From Pseudomonas sp. P7548 (GTDB lineage: Bacteria > Pseudomonadota > Gammaproteobacteria > Pseudomonadales > Pseudomonadaceae): a DNA stretch of 41,133 nt. Positions 16,232 through 24,630 of the stretch are shown here, piece by piece. The notes beneath the pieces were generated by a model, which made no database searches, had not been told where the DNA came from, and worked only from the letters and a program-made list of their open reading frames with translations. The translations under genes were made by a program, and so were the position numbers. The stretch is taken from contig NZ_JACARO010000092.1 in NCBI RefSeq assembly GCF_013386585.1, positions 1 through 41,133 of the forward strand, given 5' to 3'. The number at the start of each line of letters is the position of its first letter. Positions within the stretch are counted from its first letter, which is position 1.

Positions 16232-17347
16232 TCAGGCCGTTGACAGCAAAGAACGGTAGACCTGAGCATAAGAGTCGACCATTTGATTCGCGGTAAACTC
16301 CTTTTCGAAACGCAAGGCTGCTCGAACCCCCATCGCTTGGCTTTCTACAGGGTTCTCCCATAACCAGATCATTGCCTGTGCCAACGCATGTGTATCACCC
16401 GGTGGAACCACCAACCCCGTTTCTCCTGCAATGTTTATATACGTCGTTCCGGTGCCGATTTCACAAGAAATAAGAGGCTTACTGAACATCGCGGCCTCCA
16501 GCAACGAAACGCCAAATGCTTCAGAACGCAGATGAGAAGGGAACACCAGGCCAAAGCAAAGTGTCAGCAGCGCAGTTTTATCTTCATCAGGCAAGCCTCC
16601 CAAAAAGTGCACGTTCGTAAGACCGAGTTTTATCGCCTGGGCTTTTAACTGCAGCTCCATCGGGCCTTGCCCCAAGATAACGATTGGAAAACGCACTGTA
16701 CGAGCAGCCTCGAGCAAATACTCCAAACCTTTGTAATAACGCAGGGCGCCGACAAAAAGAAAAAATCGTCCTTGGAATATAGTGTTCCAATGCTTCAACT
16801 TTTCCGGCGACACCTGCGGATAAGTCCCTCTCCCCAGGCCAATCGGTATCACCGTTACTTTATCCAGGAAGTGCTGCAATACCGGACTGGTTTCTACATA
16901 CTTCGGAGACGTGGCAATAATACGATCGACATTGCTTAAAAACTTATTCATCAACGGGCGATAAAACTTCAACAGTGTCTTCTGCTTCACGATATCCGAG
17001 TGGTAACTCACCACCGTTGGCTTGCGCACACGAGTAGCAAAATGGACCACATCCATAAAAGGCCATGGAAAATGATAATTGATGATATCCACACCTTCGA
17101 CCAACTCATGAAAGTCTTTAAACGCTGACAACGAAAAGCCCGTCGAAGCAATATTCAAATCCAGTTTTGATGTGTGAGCCAAGTGCTCACCCACCTCGAC
17201 ATTACGGGAAGCGCCATGCTCACTCAATGAGAGTACTTGTGCAGTAATTCCATGCGCACGACCACCTTCCGACAGTTGAAAAATAAACTGCTCCACCCCG
17301 CCCATGGTGCGCGGATAATAGGTCTTGAAAAAATGGAGAACTTTCAA
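16232..17347 (-). CDS. GT4-type glycosyltransferase, WbpZ-like
   Basis: A 371-aa GT-B glycosyltransferase. The N-terminus (MKVLHFFKTYYPRTMGGVEQ) and the EX7E motif of retaining GT4 enzymes (Glu276 and Glu284 in RSEAFGVSLLEA) are clear. It resembles WbpZ of the P. aeruginosa common-antigen locus, which adds an early sugar on the lipid-linked primer. Here the donor is probably GDP-(N-acyl)perosamine, inferred from context. It is the last gene of the operon. The start is TTG at 17347, overlapping the previous stop codon as TTGA, with an AAGGG-type ribosome site just upstream; the conserved N-terminus begins exactly there. It likely works at the cytoplasmic face of the inner membrane. Confidence 0.85.
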   Translation of the reverse strand: MKVLHFFKTYYPRTMGGVEQFIFQLSEGGRAHGITAQVLSLSEHGASRNVEVGEHLAHTSKLDLNIASTGFSLSAFKDFHELVEGVDIINYHFPWPFMDVVHFATRVRKPTVVSYHSDIVKQKTLLKFYRPLMNKFLSNVDRIIATSPKYVETSPVLQHFLDKVTVIPIGLGRGTYPQVSPEKLKHWNTIFQGRFFLFVGALRYYKGLEYLLEAARTVRFPIVILGQGPMELQLKAQAIKLGLTNVHFLGGLPDEDKTALLTLCFGLVFPSHLRSEAFGVSLLEAAMFSKPLISCEIGTGTTYINIAGETGLVVPPGDTHALAQAMIWLWENPVESQAMGVRAALRFEKEFTANQMVDSYAQVYRSLLSTA

Positions 17348-17979
17348 CGTTGCCCTTCCCTTCTTATCTGCTTCGCTGGCACTCCCACATAGACTCCAGG
17401 TTCGGTCAAGTTACGGTGAGCGCAGGCGCCTGCGCCTAACGTAACGCCGTCACTCACAATCAACCCATCAATAACCGTTGACCCAGCGCCTATGAAACAA
17501 CCCTTTCCAATCTGGCATCGTCCTGCAACAGCCGCCTTTATAGAGATATGGGTAAAGTCACCTACCGTGCATTCATGCTCGACAATGGCTCCCGTATTGA
17601 TAACGCACCCCTGCCCAACAGATGCCATAGGGCCTACGTGGGCGTGGTGGCCAACGAAAGACCCTGCCCCTACCGTCGCGCCAAAACCCAGTGTTGCAGT
17701 GGGCGAGACGAGCGTGGCTAAAGGCCAATCCAGCTGGGCAGCCCATTCGCATTGCGCATGCTGTTGGACGCAGTCGCCTGAAGCAGGCATGACAGACCAT
17801 CCCTCCAAGCGACCTTTATCCCAACTCGGCAAGACGGGAAACGTTCCAAAGGTTTCACCTGGGCGGGCATTGATATCAATAAAGCAGAGTTGCTTTATCC
17901 CTATTGCCAACGCAACATCAGCAACGGCACGGGCATGGCCACCGAAGCCAAGGATGAGCAAACCAGTCAGGGGGGGCAT
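17344..17979 (-). CDS. Sugar N-acyltransferase, PglD/PerB-like left-handed beta-helix
   Basis: A 211-aa protein. Residues 5-60 form a small Rossmann-like sugar-nucleotide domain (LLILGFGGHARAVADVAL). Residues 90-190 are hexapeptide repeats of a left-handed beta-helix (GFGATVGAGSFVGHHAHVGP). His135 in VINTGAIVEHECTVGD lies where the catalytic base of PglD-type acetyltransferases lies. Beside a perosamine synthase, the best guess is GDP-perosamine N-acetyltransferase using acetyl-CoA, as for PerB of Caulobacter; another acyl group is possible. The ATG at 17979 has GGAG 8 nt upstream. A TTG at 17997, overlapping the previous stop codon, would add six residues. The 3' end overlaps the next gene by 4 nt. 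Confidence 0.8.
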   Translation of the reverse strand: MPPLTGLLILGFGGHARAVADVALAIGIKQLCFIDINARPGETFGTFPVLPSWDKGRLEGWSVMPASGDCVQQHAQCEWAAQLDWPLATLVSPTATLGFGATVGAGSFVGHHAHVGPMASVGQGCVINTGAIVEHECTVGDFTHISIKAAVAGRCQIGKGCFIGAGSTVIDGLIVSDGVTLGAGACAHRNLTEPGVYVGVPAKQIRREGQR

Positions 17980-17993
17980 AGGCCTTACTCCAC

Positions 17994-18905
17994 TCAATTG
18001 ATATCTCTCGAAATCGTATCCAATATATCGATGTGCTCATTTACAACATCCGTCCAGTTGCGTCTGGACAACAAAGCATAGGTCTTTAATTGAACGGCCA
18101 GTAACTCATCACGATTAAGGATGCCCCACTGAATACGGCTGGCGATGTCTCGCCAGTCATAGGGGTTGAAAAACGTCATTTGTTGCAACGTTTCATCTAC
18201 CAACACTTCTTCCGTGACCGGTATACGGGCCATTACTACGGGCGTTGCAACGGACAATGCTTCAGTAAACGTAAACGGGCAGCCGCCTTCGCTCAAACTC
18301 GGATTAACGGCCAGATCCGCTAACTTATAGCACGCAGCCAGCTCCTGTACGGTCAAGCCGTGAATACATAGCACATCATTTTCCAGATGATTTTCGCGAA
18401 TAAATTCCCTCACAAGAGGAAAGCCCGCCGCGTGCCCGGTGAGTATTAATTTGTGGCGAATAAAATCGTTTCGCAAAAGGTACTCATACGCCCTCAGCAA
18501 AGAAATCATATTTTTATTGGGCCGAAACTGGCTGGCATAAAAGATAAACTGCGCATCACCGTTAAGAAATGCAGATGAATAGCTGGGATTTGAAGACTTT
18601 TTCAAAGCCCTTTGGAAAAGAATCATGCAATAGTTTTTTGAAGACGCCGCTTCGTCAGACAACCCCTTCACAGCCACATTGCTGCTCAAGTCATTGGGCG
18701 CATGGTGAACAACTGAAACGAGTGACGGCCTTAGGGCGTACCGCTCGACCAATGTTTCCCACTTAACATTTTTGCTATACGTCACAAAGTGCTGACCACC
18801 GTGAATGGCAGCTTCAACCCTTTCATAAACTTGTAAAAATCGCTCGCCCCCTACTTCCGAAAAGCCGATAGGAAAATCTGACAGCACGACGTCAGGCACA
18901 CACAT
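17994..18905 (-). CDS. C-terminal part of a split GT4-type glycosyltransferase
   Basis: 303 aa, covering the nucleotide-sugar-binding half of a GT-B enzyme. It has FYASQFRPNKNMISLLRAYE and the acidic motif around SEGGCPFTFTEAL (Glu206, Glu215). The usual N-terminal Rossmann half is missing but is encoded by the adjacent upstream gene. Reading upstream of the ATG in this frame gives S-T-P-R-L before MCVPDVV with no stop codon, and this joins smoothly to the upstream protein if one base is restored near 18920. The ATG overlaps the upstream stop codon (TGATG), so reinitiation could still make this half separately. It is either a frameshifted pseudogene or a genuine two-chain enzyme. Confidence 0.75.
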   Translation of the reverse strand: MCVPDVVLSDFPIGFSEVGGERFLQVYERVEAAIHGGQHFVTYSKNVKWETLVERYALRPSLVSVVHHAPNDLSSNVAVKGLSDEAASSKNYCMILFQRALKKSSNPSYSSAFLNGDAQFIFYASQFRPNKNMISLLRAYEYLLRNDFIRHKLILTGHAAGFPLVREFIRENHLENDVLCIHGLTVQELAACYKLADLAVNPSLSEGGCPFTFTEALSVATPVVMARIPVTEEVLVDETLQQMTFFNPYDWRDIASRIQWGILNRDELLAVQLKTYALLSRRNWTDVVNEHIDILDTISRDIN

Positions 18906-19618
18906 CAGACGTGGCGTTGAATTTGATTGAATGCAGGCCAGAAGGCAGTTGGGCTATACCACGCCTTCACCTCCGTCATCTTATTGATAAGTTGCAACAT
19001 ACGATCAGATTCAACTTGTTCCAAACGACGATACAGACGAAGCACTAAACTATCTTCTTTCGGCGCACCTACCGCCGTCTGCAAGCGACTCACCAGCCGC
19101 TTTAAGGGACGAAAAAGTTTACGCACAATCACACGAACTTTCAGATAAAGCGCATAAACAGGCAGTAAAATGAGCAACGGGCTGAACAACAATAACAACA
19201 AACAAAGGGCAACCGCTTCGAGCCCTAAACGGATCAGTCCCGTATAGGAATCAACCGTAATCAAACGATCCTCAATCTTGCCGAGCACGATAGCCTTCCA
19301 ATGAAATAGCTTTTTGGCCAGCCGCTCTCTAAACGGAACTTTTTTCTGTTTCTTTTTCCGAGCTATGTATTCCTCGTAACACCGCAAGATCATGGGAACA
19401 CTGGCAGGTGAAACGATTTCAAACACATCCTCCTGAACGCCTTCACTCTGAAACAGATCATGCAGCGCTTTCTTAGTCCAACTCGGGCATACCAATGTAA
19501 ACTTCACATCGTCTCGCCCTTCGGCACCTTTGAGGAATGCCGCAAGATAACGGCCCAGCCCCTCGTGCCGAAGGTCCAGCCCTGGAGCGTAGGCCAGATA
19601 GATACCAAACTTTTTCAT
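18905..19618 (-). CDS. N-terminal part of a split glycosyltransferase, membrane-anchored
   Basis: 237 aa. The start MKKFGIYLAYAPGLDLRHEG looks like the N-terminal strand-helix of a GT-B enzyme. Residues 86-110 are strongly basic, and a hydrophobic segment at about 133-160 (AVALCLLLLLFSPLLILLPV) could anchor it in the inner membrane. It ends abruptly in FNQIQRHV, just where a GT-B interdomain region would continue into the next frame. The stop codon overlaps the start of the C-terminal part. The ATG at 19618 overlaps the preceding stop codon (ATGA), so it is translationally coupled to the tandem glycosyltransferase. With one added base near 18920, the two parts make a single protein of about 540 aa. 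Confidence 0.72.
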   Translation of the reverse strand: MKKFGIYLAYAPGLDLRHEGLGRYLAAFLKGAEGRDDVKFTLVCPSWTKKALHDLFQSEGVQEDVFEIVSPASVPMILRCYEEYIARKKKQKKVPFRERLAKKLFHWKAIVLGKIEDRLITVDSYTGLIRLGLEAVALCLLLLLFSPLLILLPVYALYLKVRVIVRKLFRPLKRLVSRLQTAVGAPKEDSLVLRLYRRLEQVESDRMLQLINKMTEVKAWYSPTAFWPAFNQIQRHV

Positions 19619-21894
19619 AAGCACTCCCTGACAACCTGCCAATAGGCATTCGCCAGTTTCTCGACACTCTGCTCAGCCAACACGTCACTGGAAGGCAACG
19701 CATTGCGGCGTTCCAGATAGGAAAGTTCCATCTCTTTAAGTTGGCTGGCCATTTGCTTTGGCTTATCCGACTTCATCCAACTCAACCCCAAGGAAAACTG
19801 CTGATCAATTTCCCTCATGGCCGGGTAGTCACTACTTAATGAAGGAACACCTAGACCCGCCGCCTCGACGACACTGAACGTACCATTATCAATCGTACCT
19901 GCATGCCACAAAAAAGCAGCGCCTGCGAGTTCACTTTGATAATTTCTATCTGGCAGCTCACCCAACAAGTTCACATTTTTTTTCAATAATCGACTTTTCC
20001 CCAATACATCGTTTAACGGCTTGAGATGGGGCAACTTACTTTTAAACAGGCCCTTGGTATTGACGCCCGTAATCCGGCATTCCAATACACCACCGAGCTC
20101 CTCATAATAAAACTTCAACGCATTCACGGCATTCAAATGATTTTTGTGTATCGCCGTATTGGTGGTCCACAAGAAATAATTCGAGCGATCGGCAAAACTG
20201 CCTTTTACACGGGAAAAGTCGGGAGCCAGCATGGGTAACTTGAATACCTTATTCGTTGGTACCCCTGCGTAATTCAACGCGTCTTGCTGTGTAAAAGCGG
20301 TGGTCACCAGGACCTTCGACGCAGCCCTGGCCGCATCTATATAAGGCTGATCTGCACCCAATGGTAATATCGGAACATACCGCTGCAGGTAGTCATACAC
20401 CATGAGTATCGAAGGTCGCATCGGCAGAAGCGGCCCATTTAAACGATCGGAAATGACCAGCCAGACATCACAATCCTGGAGGTTATTTATTCCATCATCG
20501 ATAACCAGATAACGCGGACACTTCGGTTCCCAACCTTCATGCCCGGAGTAGCGCATGGCTCGTCGTGCGGGCATTGCATCCAAAACGTTCCATTTGTATG
20601 AACGAATCGAGATCTCGCTTTCAAGGTCCATGAACTCTTCAGGCGGATAGCTTTCGGCGCTGTTTAAGTGCAGGAACACGACATCAACAGCCTCCCCCAT
20701 CTGGCGACTGCCGTGATACAAGGCATTAGCTACAAGCTTTGCTCCCCTCAGGCTTCCGCCCCTGTACTCCACAGGAACGATGACGGCAATTCGCTTTCTG
20801 CGAACAGGGCGCTCAACACTTTCTTTTTTGATTGTCTCAAGTTCCGCCAGCACTTTTTTGAAGCCAGCTTGCCAGGCTTGCTCGCAATTTTTTGCTTTCA
20901 TAGGCTCAAGCAAAACCATTTGCGATTCGCGGATGTTTTGGATCAGCTTTTGATCACCGCTCATCAACTGCTTAGTTTTAGCCTTGGCTTCAGCCACTGT
21001 TTCACAGCGACCTGGCAAACCGATCCCCCCCATTTTATCCAGCATGCCGCCCGCCATGAACAATAAGGGCATGCCTGCACGAATGGCTTCAAAGGGGTGA
21101 TAATGAATGTGGTTGGGCTCAGTAGAGTGATAAAACATCACCCTGTGTTGCCTCATGTTGTACTCATGCTCTTCAGCGGACACAAATCCCAGTACATTTT
21201 TATCAGGCACCGCAATCGGTTGCGCACCGCCAATGGTGTACTCGCTCCCCGAAAAGTCATGAATAAAGCTTTTATAAATATTTTCAAAGTATGGGGAAGA
21301 CCCAATTCTTGGACAGACAAACAAAATCTTCTTGAGCGTCCCTTCCCATAAATCAGGCGCAGCCTCGCCCTTCAAACCGACAGGCAGGTAGCAGTTTCTA
21401 CTGGCTAAAAAATTCTGTTCGGAGTCTTTCAAATGGTCGTAGCCTGCGCCAAACCAGAATCGCGCGCCCATTGCCTTGATACTACGGACCAAGGACTCTT
21501 CAGCTTCCTCGTAAAACAACTGAGAATAAGAATAGCCCTTTGACAAACCAAAAACTCGCAGAACAATAGCACCCTTGAAATGACGCACAGCACTTTTAAT
21601 TTGAGTTGGAAAAAAACCAACAATCGCCACATCAAAGTACAAATTGGCAATCCGCCAGGCCTCCTCGCATGGGCCCGCATACCAATCCTGCGCATTCAAG
21701 ACATCCAGCTGATCCTTAGGGATGGTCAACGCGGCGTCAAAACTGAAATCGACGCTGGCAGAAAGATTGCCCTCGTCATAAGGAAAACTTTTCGGCATGA
21801 AAATTTCATTCACGCCCAGCGCCTTGAGCTGATCAACTTCGAATTTCCGTAATGTCGTATGGTTAAGCAACCAAAGGACTCTTAGTGTTTTCAA
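19615..21894 (-). CDS. Tandem-domain glycosyltransferase (two GT-B units)
   Basis: A 759-aa protein with two glycosyltransferase-like units. The first spans about 1-360 (MKTLRVLWLLNHTTLRKFEV, then HYHPFEAIRAGMPLLFMAGG); the second about 370-759 (KRIAVIVPVEYRGGSLRGAK, then NGTFSVVEAAGLGVPSLSSD with a GT4-type Glu). Such two-unit enzymes often polymerise a repeat by alternating two linkages in ABC-exported O-antigens, so this is the best candidate for the chain polymerase; that is inference. The start is TTG at 21894, 2 nt after the wzt stop codon, with a weak ribosome site; the family-like N-terminus begins there and the next Met (residue 33) would remove part of the fold. It is followed by an ATGA overlap. 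Confidence 0.75.
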   Translation of the reverse strand: MKTLRVLWLLNHTTLRKFEVDQLKALGVNEIFMPKSFPYDEGNLSASVDFSFDAALTIPKDQLDVLNAQDWYAGPCEEAWRIANLYFDVAIVGFFPTQIKSAVRHFKGAIVLRVFGLSKGYSYSQLFYEEAEESLVRSIKAMGARFWFGAGYDHLKDSEQNFLASRNCYLPVGLKGEAAPDLWEGTLKKILFVCPRIGSSPYFENIYKSFIHDFSGSEYTIGGAQPIAVPDKNVLGFVSAEEHEYNMRQHRVMFYHSTEPNHIHYHPFEAIRAGMPLLFMAGGMLDKMGGIGLPGRCETVAEAKAKTKQLMSGDQKLIQNIRESQMVLLEPMKAKNCEQAWQAGFKKVLAELETIKKESVERPVRRKRIAVIVPVEYRGGSLRGAKLVANALYHGSRQMGEAVDVVFLHLNSAESYPPEEFMDLESEISIRSYKWNVLDAMPARRAMRYSGHEGWEPKCPRYLVIDDGINNLQDCDVWLVISDRLNGPLLPMRPSILMVYDYLQRYVPILPLGADQPYIDAARAASKVLVTTAFTQQDALNYAGVPTNKVFKLPMLAPDFSRVKGSFADRSNYFLWTTNTAIHKNHLNAVNALKFYYEELGGVLECRITGVNTKGLFKSKLPHLKPLNDVLGKSRLLKKNVNLLGELPDRNYQSELAGAAFLWHAGTIDNGTFSVVEAAGLGVPSLSSDYPAMREIDQQFSLGLSWMKSDKPKQMASQLKEMELSYLERRNALPSSDVLAEQSVEKLANAYWQVVRECL

Positions 21895-21896
21895 AA

Positions 21897-22649
21897 TTAT
21901 TTCAATCCATTTATAACTTTATATTCAGCAACGGCCTCATCACAGGCACCGTCGAAAACCAGTTCACCGTGATGGAACACCAGACCACGATTACAAATCG
22001 AACGTAACGCACTGAAATCATGAGTTGCCAACACCAGAATTTCTGCCTGCTCAATAAGGCCTGTAATACGCTCCCTGGCTTTAGCCATAAAATTCGCGTC
22101 ACCAGCACCGATGACCTCATCCAGAAGCAGAATATCTCCTCCCACGGTGGTCGATATTGCGAACGCGAGCCGGACTTGCATACCGGCCGAATAGGTCTTT
22201 ATGGGGTAGTCAATAAACTCTCCCAGCCCGGCGAACTCGACGATTTCCTCTGCTTTGTCACGCATGAACTTGGGGGACAGACCCAACAACAGGCCTCGGT
22301 ATAAAATATTTTCCCTGCCCGTAGCGTCTGGCTCAAAGCCCAAGCTCAAATCAAACAGAGAGCGAACTTGCCCCTCTACATTCAGCACACCGCTCGACAC
22401 GGGATATAGCCCGGCTACCATCTTCAGGAACGTGCTCTTGCCCGCCCCGTTGTGTCCGAGAAGTCCCACACGCTCACCACTCGTTATTTCAACAGTGATA
22501 TTTTTCAGCGCATGAATATCCGCGACATTTGAACGCTGCGCCTTACGGCTGAACACACCTGCCATGAGGGACTTCAATGAACGCTCCTTATAGGCAACGG
22601 AGGCGTAATGAAGGTTGACGTTGTTAAGTGAAATTCGATTATTTTTCAT
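21897..22649 (-). CDS. wzt: O-polysaccharide ABC exporter, ATP-binding subunit Wzt (short form)
   Basis: A 250-aa ABC ATPase. Walker A is at 65-73 (GHNGAGKST), the signature motif is TYSAGMQVRLAF, Walker B is ILLLDEVIGAGD, and the H-loop is LATHDF. It belongs to the polysaccharide-exporting branch (Wzt/KpsT/TagH). It ends right after the ATPase domain, so it lacks the C-terminal carbohydrate-binding domain found in E. coli O8/O9a Wzt. Short Wzt proteins export chains without recognising a terminal cap. No kinase or methyltransferase for capping is present, which fits. With Wzm, it moves the lipid-linked O-chain across the inner membrane. The ATG overlaps the wzm stop codon (ATGA). Confidence 0.93.
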   Translation of the reverse strand: MKNNRISLNNVNLHYASVAYKERSLKSLMAGVFSRKAQRSNVADIHALKNITVEITSGERVGLLGHNGAGKSTFLKMVAGLYPVSSGVLNVEGQVRSLFDLSLGFEPDATGRENILYRGLLLGLSPKFMRDKAEEIVEFAGLGEFIDYPIKTYSAGMQVRLAFAISTTVGGDILLLDEVIGAGDANFMAKARERITGLIEQAEILVLATHDFSALRSICNRGLVFHHGELVFDGACDEAVAEYKVINGLK

Positions 22650-23428
22650 AGGTAAAAAATCACTTTTCTTTCAACCTTGCTACCCACCATTACCGCCAGC
22701 GCTCCAAAAAACACGGCCGTCCCGATACTGAACGCGTAGTTCTGCCACGTTGGCCATTCTCCCTGAAGTAGGGGGGCCCGTATTAACTGTAAGATGTGAT
22801 AAATAGGATTGTAATCAACCAGTGCGTGCAGGCCGCCGTTCTTGAACATCTTCGCTTCAAAGTACACTGGCGAGATAAACCACAACGATTGCATGATCAG
22901 ACCTAACGCATGGGGAATATCTCGAAAGCGGGTACTTACGTAAGAAAGCAACGTAGACACGGGCCACGCGATCAATGCGAGTATCGGAAACAGGGTAAGA
23001 GAAGCCAACCAGCTCCAGCCAAAGTTTTGCGGGAGCACGACGGCCACCCATCCGTACAAGGATATGCTGGCTAACATCAAAACAATGCTGCTACCTACCA
23101 CCGTTCGAAGCGTATATATCGCCAAAGGGTGATTGCATTGTTTTATGTAGGCGTCCGCCTGGACAAATGACAGTGAGCCCGCCACGGTATTAGCAGATAT
23201 GCACTCCCACACAATGATGCCCGACAGAATGTAAGGCGCGTACGTCACGATATCCGCATTAAAGAGCCTGCTGAATACCAGCGTCAGCAACAGCGTCAAG
23301 CCCAATGGCTGGATCACCGACCACGCCATGCCCAAAAATGAGCGCCGCCAGCGCGATCTGAGATCTGCCAATGAAAGGTGGATCCAAAAATAACGGGCAT
23401 CCCATACACGCGTAAAATAAGAGAGCAT
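22646..23428 (-). CDS. wzm: O-polysaccharide ABC exporter, permease subunit Wzm
   Basis: A 260-aa ABC-2-type permease with about six membrane helices (for example ALIAWPVSTLLSYVSTRFRD, VFFGALAVMVGSKVERK). The N-terminal amphipathic stretch before the first helix (DLRSRWRRSFLGMAWSVIQP) is the typical Wzm/TagG start. It forms the translocation channel with Wzt. The ATG at 23428 has AGGTG 5 nt upstream and is preferred to a GTG one codon earlier. There is a 107-bp gap to the aminotransferase gene upstream, the second-longest gap inside the operon; an internal promoter there is possible but not evident. Confidence 0.92.
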   Translation of the reverse strand: MLSYFTRVWDARYFWIHLSLADLRSRWRRSFLGMAWSVIQPLGLTLLLTLVFSRLFNADIVTYAPYILSGIIVWECISANTVAGSLSFVQADAYIKQCNHPLAIYTLRTVVGSSIVLMLASISLYGWVAVVLPQNFGWSWLASLTLFPILALIAWPVSTLLSYVSTRFRDIPHALGLIMQSLWFISPVYFEAKMFKNGGLHALVDYNPIYHILQLIRAPLLQGEWPTWQNYAFSIGTAVFFGALAVMVGSKVERKVIFYL

Positions 23429-23535
23429 CACTTCACCTGAGTAAATGTATTAGATCCAAACATTCAGTACTCACTTGAATCTCTGAACTCCACTTGGAGG
23501 GCAACGGCTACTCGGCTGCCCGGGTCGCCTTCGGT

Positions 23536-24621
23536 TTAATCGGCGAAGTAGTGTCTGATCTCCTCTGCTATGCGCTCTACTTGTTCACGGTTCAGCGTTG
23601 GATAACTGGGGAGGTTTATTCCGCGCGCGCTGAGATCTTGTGCGATAGGGAAGTGCTGGTCTGTCCTGCAATGCGGTAGGGTGTGCGCAGGCGCAAACAA
23701 AGGGCGGGTCTCTATACCTTGCGTGGTCAGGTGATCACGCAACGGCTGACGCTGGCGCGAATCATCCAACAGTATTGAGCACATCCAGTACGAATGGCGG
23801 GTCCCGGGCTGCTCAGCGTGCATCCGCAGGGGAAGCCCCTTGAGTGCTTCGCGGTACCAGTCGGCGACTCGTCGCTTGAGCGCGATGATCTCGTCTGCCC
23901 GCTCCAACTGGGCGAGACCAATGGCCGCACAAATGTTGGTCATTCGGTAGTTGAACGCCAGCTCATCGTGCCAATACTCCCGAGTTTTGGACACGCCTTG
24001 GCTCTTCAGGTGACAGGCTCTGTCGTGCAAAGCCTTGGTTTTGGATACGACCATTCCACCTTCACCGGTGGTAATGGTCTTGTTGCCGAAAAAGCTGAAT
24101 GTCGCGACATCTCCAAACGTCCCTACATGCTGACCTTTATACAAAGACCCGAAAGCTTCGGCGCAATCCTCGATCAGCAATACGTCATGCTCGCGACACA
24201 AGGCAACGACCGCCTCCATGTCACAAGCCAAACCATAGAGGTGCACGACCATCACCGCCTTGGTCTTTTCCGTGATCCGGCTTTGTATGTCTTCGATACT
24301 GACGTTCCAGGTATCTGCCAATGACTCGGCGAATACAACGCTGGCACCGGTTTGCAGGATGGTATTGACGGACGCCACATAGGTCAGCGTTGGAACAATG
24401 ACCTCGTCACCCGGCCCTAGCCCAAGCGCGGCCATGGCCAGATGCAGGGCGACGGTACCGTTGCTCACCGTCGTGGCATGGTTCGCACCAATGTATCGGG
24501 CAAATTCGTTTTCAAAGCGAGAGATAAACTCTCCGCGAGAAGAAATCCAGGTCGAATCCAGGCACTGGTTTACATATTCCTTTTCACGTCCGCCCAAGAA
24601 GGGCTGGTATACCGGAATCAT
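23536..24621 (-). CDS. perA: GDP-perosamine synthase (DegT/DnrJ/EryC1 aminotransferase)
   Basis: A 361-aa PLP-dependent enzyme. It is close to Vibrio cholerae RfbE / E. coli O157 Per as I recall them (MIPVYQPFLGGREKEYVNQC; VSNGTVALHLAMAALGLGPG; VPTLTYVASVN). The Schiff-base lysine is Lys181 (SFFGNKTITTGEGG), which separates it from ColD-type dehydratases that carry His there. EDCAEAFGS supplies the aspartate that binds the PLP ring nitrogen. The predicted reaction is GDP-4-keto-6-deoxy-D-mannose plus glutamate to GDP-D-perosamine. Gmd, encoded 9 bp upstream, makes its substrate. In the P. aeruginosa common-antigen operon the same intermediate is reduced to GDP-D-rhamnose by Rmd, which is absent here. 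Confidence 0.88.
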   Translation of the reverse strand: MIPVYQPFLGGREKEYVNQCLDSTWISSRGEFISRFENEFARYIGANHATTVSNGTVALHLAMAALGLGPGDEVIVPTLTYVASVNTILQTGASVVFAESLADTWNVSIEDIQSRITEKTKAVMVVHLYGLACDMEAVVALCREHDVLLIEDCAEAFGSLYKGQHVGTFGDVATFSFFGNKTITTGEGGMVVSKTKALHDRACHLKSQGVSKTREYWHDELAFNYRMTNICAAIGLAQLERADEIIALKRRVADWYREALKGLPLRMHAEQPGTRHSYWMCSILLDDSRQRQPLRDHLTTQGIETRPLFAPAHTLPHCRTDQHFPIAQDLSARGINLPSYPTLNREQVERIAEEIRHYFAD

Positions 24622-24630
24622 CCGCGCCCC

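Noticed and set aside
23536..24621. Aminotransferase as a ColD-type dehydratase
   Set aside because: The PLP lysine is present (Lys181 in GNKTITTGEGG); ColD-type enzymes have histidine there.
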